NCBI GenBank assembly: GCA_005883575.1
Contig: VBFH01000022.1
Coordinates: 124,001 to 188,000, forward strand
Length of the DNA: 64,000 bases
Direction of reading: 5' to 3'
DNA from: Chloroflexota bacterium
GTDB lineage: Bacteria; Chloroflexota; Dormibacteria; Dormibacterales; Dormibacteraceae
In this document: in pieces, positions 1 through 7,674 of the stretch
Layout: each line of letters opens with the position of its first letter
Position numbering within the stretch: position 1 is the first letter of the stretch
Position numbers and translations under genes: made by a program
Notes under the pieces: generated by a model
Told to the model about the DNA's origin: nothing
The model's input: the letters and a program-made list of their open reading frames with translations, nothing else
The model's database searches: none

Positions 1-296
1 ACGATCGCCAGCGTTTCATAGGCCGCCTGGGAAAGCCTGCCAGACACCTCCGGTCGCAACGCGCGACGCACAGCGGCCGCGTACTCGGGTCGCGTCGCGA
101 GGTGGACCTCGTCGCGATGGCGCATCAGCATCACGCCCCTGCCATCGAGCGTCTCGCGCAGCTTCTCCAGGGCCCCTTCGATCCCGTTTCGGTCGACGTC
201 GGTCGCCTGCTGCAGCTCGCGGACCTTCAGCGGGTGGTTCGAGCTGAACAGGATCGCCTCCAGCACAGCGGAAACGTCAGTGGACCGCATTTTCAT
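1..296 (-). CDS. scpB: Segregation and condensation protein ScpB (5' part only)
   Basis: ScpB is the winged-helix partner of ScpA in the SMC condensin that compacts and segregates the chromosome. Only the first 98 codons lie in the window; the C-terminus runs off the left edge. The visible part gives two winged-helix features: an N-terminal stretch reading VLEAILFSSNHPLKV and, at the edge, LSQAAYETLAI, the family hallmark before the conserved AYRQPV segment. I chose the ATG at 296 because it overlaps the TGA of scpA in an ATGA junction; a second in-frame ATG lies two codons later. Cotranscribed with scpA. Identification is firm, length unknown. Confidence 0.9.
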   Translation of the reverse strand, partial: MKMRSTDVSAVLEAILFSSNHPLKVRELQQATDVDRNGIEGALEKLRETLDGRGVMLMRHRDEVHLATRPEYAAAVRRALRPEVSGRLSQAAYETLAI

Positions 297-991
297 GGGG
301 CGGGCTCGCGCGCCTCCACGTGGATCGGACCGAATCGCTCCTTCTGCCGGACGCGGACCGCAGAGCGCCGGATGAGCTCGAGCAGCGCCACGAACGTGAC
401 CACCGCCTCGAGGCGGTCTTCTGACTCGAGGATCAGCTCGACGAGCTCGATCGGTCCGCGCCGCAGGCGCTCGGTGATCAGGTCCAGCTTTTCCTGCAGC
501 GTCCAGGTCCGCCCAGTGACGACCAACGGCCGCGGTGGGATGCGGGCGAGGACGCGATTGAATGCCTCGACGAGGAAGTCGACGTCGAGCGGTTCTTCCT
601 GGCCGCCGGCCTGGACGGGCCTGGCCGGTGGAGGAAACGCGAAGGATTCCTGCTGGGCGCGCTCCAGCAGCTCACCGGCGATCTCTTTGTAGGCGCGGTA
701 TTCGTCGAGTCGCTGCCGTACTTCGTCTTCCCAGCCGAGCAGCTCCGTCTCCTCGTCGGTCGGGGTCTCGCCGGGCAGAAGGCGGATCGACTTCAAGAGC
801 AACATCCGCGCCGCCATCCACAAGAACTCGGCCATCTCCTGCGGGTCGGCGATCTCCCTCGAAGCGATCTCGGCGAGGTACGCGTCGGTCACCTTCGCGA
901 GGGAGACTTTGAAGATGTCGACCTCCTCGCGCTCGACTAACGCGAGGAGAAGCTCCAGAGGGCCTTCGAAAACCTGGGTTCTTACGTTCAT
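293..991 (-). CDS. scpA: Segregation and condensation protein ScpA (kleisin)
   Basis: ScpA is the kleisin that bridges SMC heads and binds ScpB in bacterial condensin. The product is 232 aa. The N-terminus MNVRTQVFEGPLELLLALVE is the standard ScpA opening (FEGPLxLLLxLI), and WMAARMLLLKSIRLLP matches the conserved AA-LL-KS segment. An upstream in-frame start at 1045 would add 18 residues unlike the family, so ATG 991 is preferred. The start lies inside a ~37-bp element that is also found at the start of pyrH (see repeats). The stop overlaps the scpB start by 4 bases. recN lies just upstream. Confidence 0.92.
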   Translation of the reverse strand: MNVRTQVFEGPLELLLALVEREEVDIFKVSLAKVTDAYLAEIASREIADPQEMAEFLWMAARMLLLKSIRLLPGETPTDEETELLGWEDEVRQRLDEYRAYKEIAGELLERAQQESFAFPPPARPVQAGGQEEPLDVDFLVEAFNRVLARIPPRPLVVTGRTWTLQEKLDLITERLRRGPIELVELILESEDRLEAVVTFVALLELIRRSAVRVRQKERFGPIHVEAREPAP

Positions 992-1017
992 CTGGGCGCC
1001 CTGCGCGCGCGCCGGCG
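982..1017. repeat. Copy A of a duplicated start-codon element (scpA)
   Basis: On the plus strand TTACGTTCAT is followed after 2 bases by TGGGCGCCCTGCGCGCGC and then GCCGGCG. The same blocks in the same order occur at 50380-50416 over the pyrH start, with a 4-base instead of a 2-base spacer. In the mRNA sense the element contains GGCGC...GCGCC arms that could form a hairpin ending just before the start codon, with AGGG as possible ribosome binding site in the loop. The first three codons (Met-Asn-Val) are part of the shared block. Confidence 0.6.
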
Positions 1018-1057
1018 CGTCGAGTGGCCTTGGCGCCGATTCCATCGACCCGCAACC

Positions 1058-2662
1058 TTACCTGAGATTCACTTGATCGACCCGGTGAGCTTCTTCGAGC
1101 AGCTCGCGTGCGCGCGCCATAGCTTTCGAGGTGACCCCGCCGCTCATCATCCGCGCCAGCTCCGCGGCCTTCTCGTTTTCGGTCGCAAGCTCGCGGACGG
1201 TAACCACGTTGCGCCCGTCGGTGCCGGGCGTCTTTTCGACGACCAGATGGTGATCGGCAAATGACGCAATCTGCGCCAGGTGCGTCACGACCAGAACCTG
1301 GTGACGCACGCCGAGAGCTTTGAGCCGGAGCCCGACCTGGATCGCGGCCTCGCCGCCGATCCCCGCGTCCACCTCGTCGAACACCAGCGTCGGCAGCTGA
1401 TCCGCTCCCGCGCCGGCGGTCTTGATCGCGAGCATCACGCGCGCGAGCTCACCGCCTGACGCAACCCTCGCCAGCGGCGCCAGAGGTTCGCCCGGATTGG
1501 CGGAGAAGACCATCTCGGCTTCTTCAGCGCCCGCCGGTCCGATGTCGGCAAGGGGTCTGAAAGCGACCTCGAACCGCGAATCTTCCAGGCGGAGTGCGTG
1601 CAGCTCAATCGCGACGGCTCTCTTCATCCTGCCGGCGGCCACCACACGCGCATTCGACAGTCGAGCCGCGGCGGCCTCGAGCTCGCTTCGGCGCACTGTC
1701 TTCTCCGCCTCGGCGCCGGCCACAGCCTGTTCGACATCTTCGGTCGCGCCTAGCTGCGCCTCGAGACGATGCCTCTCCTGGATCGCCGACTCAATCGAGC
1801 CGCCGTGTTTGCGCTTGACGGTCTCGAGCTCGGCGAGCCGCGATTCAATGGCGTCGAGGCGTCGAGGGTCGGAATCCAGCACTTCAACGTAGCGCCGGAC
1901 TTCGGCGGCGACGTCAGCGGCCTCGTCGGCAAGCGCCTGCAGGCGCCCTGCGTGGTCGGCCAGACGTGCATCCAGGCCCGCAGCGGTCTCCAACGCGACG
2001 GCGGCCCTGGCCAGCCCATCTTCATGCAGGGCCTGAATCGCCTGCTGCCCGAGCTCGCCGAGATGCGCCGCATGACGGATCGCCGCTCGCTCGGCGCGGA
2101 GAGCTTCGTCTTCGCCGGGTCTCGGATCGACTGTGCGGAGCTCTTCGAGCTGCCAGCGGAGGTATTCCTGCTCACGGTGCCCGCGCGAGCGAAGCTGCTC
2201 CAGATCGCGCAAATTGTTCGCCGCATGGAGCCACGCCGCGTGGGCAGCTGCCACCGCGCTCCGCGCATCGAGGGCTCCGGCGTACGCGTCCAGCAGCTCG
2301 GTCTGGGTTTGGGTGTCGAGCAGCGCGTGGTGCGCGTGCTGGCCATGGATCGCGACGAGTCTTTCGCCCAGCTCGCGGAGCTGACCCGGCGCAGCCGGGC
2401 GGCCGTCGACCTTTGCGGTCGTCCGCTTGCCCAGCTCCCGAGACAGAACGACCGAGTCGAACGTCGCCTCCACGCTCGCTTTCTCGGCGCCGTGCCTGAC
2501 CTGGTCGGCTCCGCCGCGGGCGCCAAGAGCAAGGCTCAGCGCGTCGATGATCAGCGACTTCCCGCTGCCGGTCTCGCCGGTCAGCAGGTTCAGACCCGGT
2601 CCGAACCGCACCGTCGATTCCGCGACCAGCGCCAGGTCGCGCACCTTGAGGTGTGTCAGCAT
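1058..2662 (-). CDS. recN: DNA repair protein RecN
   Basis: RecN is an SMC-like ATPase that acts early at double-strand breaks. The 534-aa product starts with the ABC head (GETGSGKS Walker A at residues 29-36), followed by a long coiled-coil arm rich in Glu, Arg and Ala (roughly 150-370). The C-terminal head carries the signature VASGGELARVMLAIKT and the Walker B LPTLVFDEVDAGIGG. Length is slightly under the usual 550-560. It starts 3 bases after nadK ends and is followed by scpA, so nadK-recN-scpA-scpB looks like one transcript. Intact. Confidence 0.96.
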   Translation of the reverse strand: MLTHLKVRDLALVAESTVRFGPGLNLLTGETGSGKSLIIDALSLALGARGGADQVRHGAEKASVEATFDSVVLSRELGKRTTAKVDGRPAAPGQLRELGERLVAIHGQHAHHALLDTQTQTELLDAYAGALDARSAVAAAHAAWLHAANNLRDLEQLRSRGHREQEYLRWQLEELRTVDPRPGEDEALRAERAAIRHAAHLGELGQQAIQALHEDGLARAAVALETAAGLDARLADHAGRLQALADEAADVAAEVRRYVEVLDSDPRRLDAIESRLAELETVKRKHGGSIESAIQERHRLEAQLGATEDVEQAVAGAEAEKTVRRSELEAAAARLSNARVVAAGRMKRAVAIELHALRLEDSRFEVAFRPLADIGPAGAEEAEMVFSANPGEPLAPLARVASGGELARVMLAIKTAGAGADQLPTLVFDEVDAGIGGEAAIQVGLRLKALGVRHQVLVVTHLAQIASFADHHLVVEKTPGTDGRNVVTVRELATENEKAAELARMMSGGVTSKAMARARELLEEAHRVDQVNLR

Positions 2663-2665
2663 CGG

Positions 2666-3496
2666 TTACTTCTTCGGAACTAGCGGGCGACCCCAACCGA
2701 GCTTGTCGCCGAGACGCTGATAGAAGCTCTCCGGTGGGCTGAACCGCACGACCTTCAGGCGCTTCTCGTGTGATCCGCAGCGGATGACGTCGCCGGTTGC
2801 CACCGCCACACCCTGCCGCCCGCCGTCGACCCGCATCTCAGCCGGACCGCGAACCACCTTGAGGGTGATGTCCTGGCCGGGCGCGAAGACGATCGGCCGG
2901 ACCGTGAGCGCGAATGGGTTCATCGGCACAAGCACGAGGTCGCGCAGCGTCGGCTCCAGGATCGGACCGCCGCTGGCCAGCGCGTATGCGGTCGATCCGC
3001 TCGCGGTCGCCACGATCGCGCCGTCGGCGTCGATGACACCCACGGCCTGGCCGCCGACATCGATCTCAAGTCGCAGCATCCGTGCCTCGCCCGAGTGATC
3101 GACGACGACTTCGTTGAGCCCGATCGAACGGTCTCGGACCGTCTCGCCGCTGAACAGCGTCACCTGCAGGATGCTTCGTTCTTCGATCCGATATTCGCCG
3201 GAGAAGAAATGCTCCAGGCCGCGTTCCAGCTCAGGCTCCTCGACCTCGGTCAAGAATCCAAGCCTGCCCAGGTTGACACCCAGGATCGGGATCCCTGCAG
3301 GCGCGGCCAGGCGCGCGCCCGCGAGAAAGGTGCCATCGCCGCCCAGGGTCACGATCAGGTTGCTCCCGCGAGGCGCCTCCTCAGAGCCGTCGCGCTGCAG
3401 CTCGACCGCTTCCGCGTTTCGATTCTTCGCCGACCTGAGCGCGCGGTCGAGAACCGATTGCTCCGCGCCGGGTCCACGCAAAATGCAGATCTTCAC
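2666..3496 (-). CDS. nadK: NAD kinase
   Basis: Phosphorylates NAD to NADP, the cell's only de novo NADP source. The 276-aa product has the catalytic GGDGT motif at 52-56 and the GLNEVVVDH segment (Asn-Glu about 128-129) that binds the nicotinamide ribose. A Gly-rich C-terminal region, SGSTAYALASGGPI, matches the conserved TPTGSTAY block, here ASGSTAY. I chose GTG at 3496, which makes a GTGA overlap with the tlyA stop; an upstream start at 3598 would add 34 residues read from inside tlyA. The tlyA-nadK-recN order is common in Gram-positive and Chloroflexi genomes. Confidence 0.94.
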   Translation of the reverse strand: MKICILRGPGAEQSVLDRALRSAKNRNAEAVELQRDGSEEAPRGSNLIVTLGGDGTFLAGARLAAPAGIPILGVNLGRLGFLTEVEEPELERGLEHFFSGEYRIEERSILQVTLFSGETVRDRSIGLNEVVVDHSGEARMLRLEIDVGGQAVGVIDADGAIVATASGSTAYALASGGPILEPTLRDLVLVPMNPFALTVRPIVFAPGQDITLKVVRGPAEMRVDGGRQGVAVATGDVIRCGSHEKRLKVVRFSPPESFYQRLGDKLGWGRPLVPKK

Positions 3497-4212
3497 CGCT
3501 CGAGCGGCTCCAGGTGGACGAATATCTCGCGATTGCCCTCGCTGCCTGCCACCTGAGACGCCGCCTCGCCCTTGACGGTGTAGCCGCTTGCCGCGCACCA
3601 GGAGCGAAAGCGCCCCAGGGCAGCCTCGGTAGCGGGCTGGTTGCGGACGATGCCTCCCTTCCCCACCTCCGACCGGCCCACCTCGAACTGCGGCTTGAAG
3701 AGCGCCACCACCTCGGCCCCGGGCGCGGCGCGCCGGACCGCCGGCAGGATCCTGTCGAGGCTGATGAACGAGACGTCGATCACGACCAGGGTCACCGCCT
3801 CGGAAAAGGACTCGAGCTCGCGTGCGTTGACACGCTCGATCACGACCACGCGCGGGTCCTGCCGCAACCTCCAGTGAAGCAGCCCGCGGCCGACGTCGAC
3901 GGCGTAGACCCTGGCCGCGCCGCGCCTGAGCAAGACGTCGGTGAAGCCACCGGTCGACGCACCGATGTCCGCGCAGACACGGCCTGAGGGGTCGACATCG
4001 AATTGGTCCAGAGCAGGCGCGAGCTTCAGGGCGCCGCGGCTCGCGTAGCCGGGCTCGGAGTCGACTGCGATCAGGGCGTCTTCGCTGACCGAACGGTCCG
4101 GGCGGCGCACCGTTTCGCCTGCGACCCTGACCTTGCCCGCGAGGATGAGCGCCTGGGCTCGCTCGCGCGATTCCGCCAGGCCGCTCTTCGTCACCAGCAC
4201 GTCCAGGCGCAA
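3493..4212 (-). CDS. tlyA: TlyA family rRNA 2'-O-methyltransferase
   Basis: TlyA proteins methylate ribose in 16S and/or 23S rRNA; the old name 'hemolysin' is misleading. The 239-aa product has an N-terminal S4 RNA-binding domain (1-60, beginning MRLDVLVTKSGLAESRERAQ) and an FtsJ-like methyltransferase domain with SAM motif DIGASTGGFTD at 82-92. YASRGALKL at 56-64 carries the conserved Lys of the K-D-K-E tetrad, and VVALFKPQFEVG holds a later one. The start is TTG, immediately after the TAG of the DUF212 gene. Which rRNA sites it modifies cannot be read from sequence. Confidence 0.92.
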   Translation of the reverse strand: MRLDVLVTKSGLAESRERAQALILAGKVRVAGETVRRPDRSVSEDALIAVDSEPGYASRGALKLAPALDQFDVDPSGRVCADIGASTGGFTDVLLRRGAARVYAVDVGRGLLHWRLRQDPRVVVIERVNARELESFSEAVTLVVIDVSFISLDRILPAVRRAAPGAEVVALFKPQFEVGRSEVGKGGIVRNQPATEAALGRFRSWCAASGYTVKGEAASQVAGSEGNREIFVHLEPLER

Positions 4213-4626
4213 CTAGAGGATGAGGCCGACGGCGAGGCCGATCACAGCACCCACCAGCACCTCCATCGGGGTGTGGCCCAGCAGCTCGCGCAGCCTTGCC
4301 TCCTGGACGCCCCGCATGTGCACCAGGTCCTCGACGAGACGATTCAGGACCTCCGCCTGCCGCCCCGCGGCGCGGCGCAGCCCGGCGGCGTCGTACATGA
4401 CCACAAAGGTGAAGATAAGGGCGATCGCGAACGCGGCGGAACCGACCCCGGAATATTTACCGATCGCCGTCGTCAGGCCCATCACGATCGCGCTGTGGCT
4501 GCTGGGCATGCCGCCGGTCTCGGCCAGGACCCTTAGGTTCAAGCGCCGCTGGCGGACCGAGGTCAGCGTGACCTTGGCCGCCTGGGCGAGAGCCCAAGCG
4601 ACGATCGGGGCCAGAAGAAATCTCAC
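4213..4626 (-). CDS. Divergent PAP2 family (DUF212, YuiD-like) membrane protein
   Basis: A 137-aa integral membrane protein of the DUF212 family, distant relatives of PAP2 phosphatases. It shows GGMPSSHSAIVMGL at about 38-51, the family counterpart of the PAP2 SGH motif, and a conserved YDAAGLRRAAGRQAEVLN segment near 78-95. Four hydrophobic stretches look like membrane helices, the last at the extreme C-terminus. Substrate unknown; a lipid or isoprenoid phosphate is the family guess. Start is GTG in a GTGA overlap with the xseB stop, and tlyA follows without a gap. Confidence 0.88.
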   Translation of the reverse strand: MRFLLAPIVAWALAQAAKVTLTSVRQRRLNLRVLAETGGMPSSHSAIVMGLTTAIGKYSGVGSAAFAIALIFTFVVMYDAAGLRRAAGRQAEVLNRLVEDLVHMRGVQEARLRELLGHTPMEVLVGAVIGLAVGLIL

Positions 4627-4817
4627 TCAGAGAGCAATTTTGCAGTTTCGTCCACGTGCGCTCTCAGCTGCGTCAGCCGAGACTGCGCCTCAGCGTGCAG
4701 CTTCAAGGCTCGCTGGTGCGCCGCCACAAGCTCTTCCAGAGGAGCGCTTCCCTCCGCCAGGATGGCGATCGTCTTCTCTAGGTCAGCGAGGATCTGGTCG
4801 AATCCGCGCTCGCTCAA
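4623..4817 (-). CDS. xseB: Exodeoxyribonuclease VII small subunit
   Basis: XseB binds several copies to XseA to form exonuclease VII, which degrades single-stranded DNA. The 64-aa product has the family helical hairpin: FDQILADLEKTIAILAEGSAPLEELVAAHQ, close to the consensus FEExLxxLExIVxxLExGxLxLEExL. The start is TTG in a TTGA overlap with the nusB stop; no ATG or GTG is available at the expected N-terminus. XseA is not next to it and would have to be elsewhere on the chromosome. Confidence 0.88.
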   Translation of the reverse strand: MSERGFDQILADLEKTIAILAEGSAPLEELVAAHQRALKLHAEAQSRLTQLRAHVDETAKLLSE

Positions 4818-5218
4818 GTCGCCGTCGCGGCCACGCGGCCAAGGATGCCGTTGACGAATCGGCCCGCCTCGTCGCCCGAAAAAGTCTTCGCCAGCTCGAT
4901 CGACTCGTTGATCGCCGCCTTGGTCGGCACCTTGCGGTCGATCGCGATCTCGTAGATGGCGATCCGGAGGATGATGCGGTCGACCTTCGCCATCTGCTCG
5001 AGCTTCCAGTGCTCCGACGTCTCGCTCAGGATGGTGTCGAGCTTGTCGCGATTCGCGGTGACACCATGGACGAGCTGCCGCGCGAAGTTGGTGATGTCTT
5101 CGTTTCCCGCGCCCTCGGCCGCGTGATAGAGCAGCACATCCTCCGGATCGTCGCCGCTGCCTTCGAGTTGGAACAGGACCTTGAGCGCCAGCTCCCTCGC
5201 CTGGTGGCGCTTACCCAC
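4814..5218 (-). CDS. nusB: Transcription antitermination factor NusB
   Basis: NusB with NusE (ribosomal protein S10) binds boxA RNA and supports antitermination on rRNA operons. The 134-aa all-helical product opens RHQARELALKVLFQLEGSG, the family start, and ends with the conserved block VDRIILRIAIYEI...KAAINESIELAKTF...FVNGILG. GTG start at 5218 shares one base with the TAG of the Asp23 gene upstream. Intact and of normal length. Confidence 0.95.
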   Translation of the reverse strand: MGKRHQARELALKVLFQLEGSGDDPEDVLLYHAAEGAGNEDITNFARQLVHGVTANRDKLDTILSETSEHWKLEQMAKVDRIILRIAIYEIAIDRKVPTKAAINESIELAKTFSGDEAGRFVNGILGRVAATAT

Positions 5219-5568
5219 TAAGTGGCGAAGGCGACGCTCGAGACGAAGACGTTCACCTCGCCGACCTCCAGGCCCAGCATGCGCTCCGTCGCCTCGACGA
5301 CGTTGGCCTGCACTGCCGCAGCCACCTCAGCGAGCTTGGCCTCCGATTCGACCGTGATGAACACCTCGAGGTGGATCGACCGATCGCCTTCGATGTGCAC
5401 CCGCACGCCCCGATGCGCTGCCTGGCGGCGCACCCAATCACCGAAATGACGGGCCGCGGCCTCGTCCATTCCCTCCACGCCTTCCACCTCACATGCGGCA
5501 AGCGCGGCGATGCTTGCGATCACTTCGTTGGCCACACGGACCGCCCCCAGCGAACCGTTCTCACTCAT
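5218..5568 (-). CDS. Asp23/Gls24 family envelope protein
   Basis: Asp23/Gls24 proteins are small alkaline-shock/envelope-stress proteins of Gram-positive-type bacteria, often placed next to nusB. The 116-aa product contains VRVANEVIASIAALAACEVEGVEGM near the N-terminus and VHIEGDRSIHLEVFITVESEAKLAEVAAAVQ..V..ATERMLGLEVGEVNVFV, the family beta-alpha pattern. No membrane segment, so a partner anchor (as AmaP in Staphylococcus) would be needed. The next gene upstream, efp, ends about 56 bases away, so a promoter may lie at 5569-5624. Presence of the family hints at a monoderm envelope. Confidence 0.88.
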   Translation of the reverse strand: MSENGSLGAVRVANEVIASIAALAACEVEGVEGMDEAAARHFGDWVRRQAAHRGVRVHIEGDRSIHLEVFITVESEAKLAEVAAAVQANVVEATERMLGLEVGEVNVFVSSVAFAT

Positions 5569-5624
5569 AACCGACTGATCCTACGCTGGAAATCCCCCAC
5601 CGAGTCAACCCGCGTGACGCAGGC

Positions 5625-6182
5625 TCAGGCGCGTTCGACGTAGGAGTGATCACGCGTATCGACGCGGATCACATCGCCTGACTGGATGAAAAGCGGCACT
5701 TGAATCGTGGCGCCGGTCTCGAGCTTCGCGGGCTTGGTACCGCCGGAGACCGTGTCGCCCCTGAAACCGGGATCGGTGGACACGACCTTCAGGTTGACGT
5801 TGATCGGAAGCTCGACCCCGATCAGCCGGTCCTGGTAGCGCTGCAGGAAGACCGTGCTGCCCTCCTTCAACATGGGAAGCACGGTTTCGAGCATGTTTTC
5901 GTCGACGGCGACCTGGTCGTATGTCTTGGTGTCCATGAAGTGGTGATGCGTGCCGTCGGAGTAGAGGTACGTCGCCTCAGTGCTGTCGATGCGGACGGCG
6001 CGGTACTTGTCACCGCTGCGAAAGCTCTGCTCGAAGATGGAACCGGTGAGCACGTTGCGCAGCTTGGCCTTGATCACCGCGCCCGCGCGGGCAAGCTTGA
6101 TGTGCTCGACGCTGACGATGGACAGCAGCTGCCCGTCCATCTCGAACATGGTCCCGTTCCGGAAATCGTTGCTCGAAATCAC
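5625..6182 (-). CDS. efp: Translation elongation factor P
   Basis: EF-P enters ribosomes stalled on polyproline and promotes peptide bond formation. The 185-aa product has the three beta-barrel domains in order: KOW-like domain 1, then LYSDGTHHHFMDTKTYDQ (domain 2) and TGATIQVPLFIQSGDVIRVDTRDHSYVERA (domain 3). The tip loop that reaches the P-site tRNA reads HIKLARAGAV, with Arg32 at the modifiable position. The usual Pro-Gly before it is Leu-Ala and the following Gly is Ala, which is unusual. GTG start in a GTGA overlap with aroQ. No EF-P modification enzyme is in the window. Confidence 0.95.
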   Translation of the reverse strand: MISSNDFRNGTMFEMDGQLLSIVSVEHIKLARAGAVIKAKLRNVLTGSIFEQSFRSGDKYRAVRIDSTEATYLYSDGTHHHFMDTKTYDQVAVDENMLETVLPMLKEGSTVFLQRYQDRLIGVELPINVNLKVVSTDPGFRGDTVSGGTKPAKLETGATIQVPLFIQSGDVIRVDTRDHSYVERA

Positions 6183-6610
6183 TGCTGTGCCAAATACTCC
6201 AACGCGAGCTCATATCCCACAAATCCGAGTCCCGTAATCACGCCGCGCGCGGCGCGCGCGGTCACGCTACGGGATCTGAATTCCTCGCGCGCGTGGATGT
6301 TCGAGAGATGCACCTCCACAACCGGCAGCGCGAGCGCCTGAAGGCAATCGTAGAGCGCGAGCGAGTAGTGGGACAGGGCGCCCGGGTTGATGACGATGCC
6401 CACCGAACCGGGCGCGTGCTGCTGCAGGAAATCGATGATGGCGCCCTCGTCGTTGCTCTGAAACAAGCTCACATCCCACCCCAGCCCGCGGGCCTTGACG
6501 CTCACGGTCTCGTTCAGGTCGTCAAGCGACCGCGTGCCGTAGATCTCGGGCTCGCGCTTTCCGAGCAAGTTGAGGTTTGGCCCATTGACCACCACCACCC
6601 GTTTCTTCAT
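6179..6610 (-). CDS. aroQ: 3-dehydroquinate dehydratase, type II
   Basis: Catalyses the third shikimate step, 3-dehydroquinate to 3-dehydroshikimate. The 143-aa product opens VVVVNGPNLNLLGKREPEIYG with catalytic Tyr24. It continues with INPGALSHYS (72-81), VEVHLSNIHAREEFR (His99 and the SNIxxREExR block), all type II hallmarks. ATG 6610 is chosen because it overlaps the aroB stop as ATGA; a longer reading frame reaching 6838 only adds residues from a shadow of aroB. efp follows with a 4-base overlap. Confidence 0.95.
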   Translation of the reverse strand: MKKRVVVVNGPNLNLLGKREPEIYGTRSLDDLNETVSVKARGLGWDVSLFQSNDEGAIIDFLQQHAPGSVGIVINPGALSHYSLALYDCLQALALPVVEVHLSNIHAREEFRSRSVTARAARGVITGLGFVGYELALEYLAQQ

Positions 6611-7674
6611 GCCAGGGACCTCGTGATGACGCGGCGAACGATCGCGCCCGGCACCGCGTGGCCGATCTCGGAGTGCCCGATCCGGCGCGGCAACACCCAG
6701 GCCACCTTGCCGCGGCGCGCCTTCTTGTCCAGCGCCATCGCCGCCAGCACGCGCTTGGGATCGGCGTGCGGGGGCCGGTCGGGCAGGCCGAACTCCTCGA
6801 GCAGCGCATCCTGCGCGTCGACGACCCGCTTGCTGCACAGGTCCATCGCGAGAGCTATCCGCGCGGCAACCCGCATGCCGAACGCCACCGCGCGCCCGTG
6901 CGTGACGCGGAAACCGGTCGCCGCCTCGAGAGCGTGCCCCGCGGTGTGGCCGTAGTTCAGGATCGCTCGGGGTCCGCGGTCGCGCTCATCCTTGGCGACG
7001 ATCAGTGCCTTGGCCGCGACACAGCGAAAGACGACTCGCTCGAGCATCGATCGGTCGCGGTCCGCGAGCCGCGGCGCGTTGCGCTGGAGCAGATCGAACA
7101 GCCCTCGGTCCATGGCGACGGCGTACTTTACAACCTCGGCAAAAGCGTCCCGGTAGGTGGGCGCCGGCAGCGTCTCGATGGCCGCCAGATCGGAGATCAC
7201 AGCCGAAGGCTGCCAGAACGCGCCGATCGCGTTCTTCGAACTGCGGCCGTTGACGCCGGTCTTGCCGCCGATGCTGGAATCGACCATGGCCAGAAGCGTC
7301 GTCGGCACGGCCACCAGACGCACGCCCCGCTGCCACACCGCCGCCGCCAGGCCGGCTAGGTCACCGACCGTTCCGCCCCCGACCGCGATGACGCACCCGC
7401 CGCGGTCGATCTGCCGCCGTTCCAGAAACGACAGCACCTCCTCGAGCTGCGCCATCGATTTCGAGCGTTCACTCGCTGGGATGACGTGGATGGGGGTCTT
7501 GAGCCCCACGCGTTTGATCGCCTTGGCGACCTTGAGCGCCCAGGGGCGGACGTTGCGGTCGGTGATGATGGCGGCGCCTGTCGGCTCGAGACGCGTGATC
7601 ACGTTGCGGAGCTCGCGTTGGAGGTTGGAGCCGATCACGACGGGATAGCTGCCGGACGACGAGTCGAGGATCAG
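6607..7674 (-). CDS. aroB: 3-dehydroquinate synthase (probable CTG start)
   Basis: Converts DAHP to 3-dehydroquinate using NAD and a divalent metal. Motifs include AVGGGTVGDLAGLAA (NAD site), TTLLAMVDSSIGGKTGVN, EVVKYAV, LNYGHTAGHALEAATGF and the later His in THGRAVAFGM. The N-terminus should lie just before SSGSYPVVIGSN. No ATG, GTG or TTG is there: the candidates are CTG at 7674, which makes a CTGA overlap with the aroK stop, or CTG at 7683. GTG at 7794 would overlap aroK by 124 bases, and GTG at 7638 would cut the first strand. Product about 355 aa. Function certain, start inferred. Confidence 0.92.
   Translation of the reverse strand: MILDSSSGSYPVVIGSNLQRELRNVITRLEPTGAAIITDRNVRPWALKVAKAIKRVGLKTPIHVIPASERSKSMAQLEEVLSFLERRQIDRGGCVIAVGGGTVGDLAGLAAAVWQRGVRLVAVPTTLLAMVDSSIGGKTGVNGRSSKNAIGAFWQPSAVISDLAAIETLPAPTYRDAFAEVVKYAVAMDRGLFDLLQRNAPRLADRDRSMLERVVFRCVAAKALIVAKDERDRGPRAILNYGHTAGHALEAATGFRVTHGRAVAFGMRVAARIALAMDLCSKRVVDAQDALLEEFGLPDRPPHADPKRVLAAMALDKKARRGKVAWVLPRRIGHSEIGHAVPGAIVRRVITRSLA

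Noticed and set aside
3493-4212. Hemolysin
   Set aside because: The TlyA name is historical; S4 plus FtsJ-like domains indicate an rRNA methyltransferase.
6611-6838. N-terminal extension of AroQ
   Set aside because: Arg/Ala/Gly-rich shadow of aroB; the ATG at 6610 gives the exact type II dehydroquinase start.
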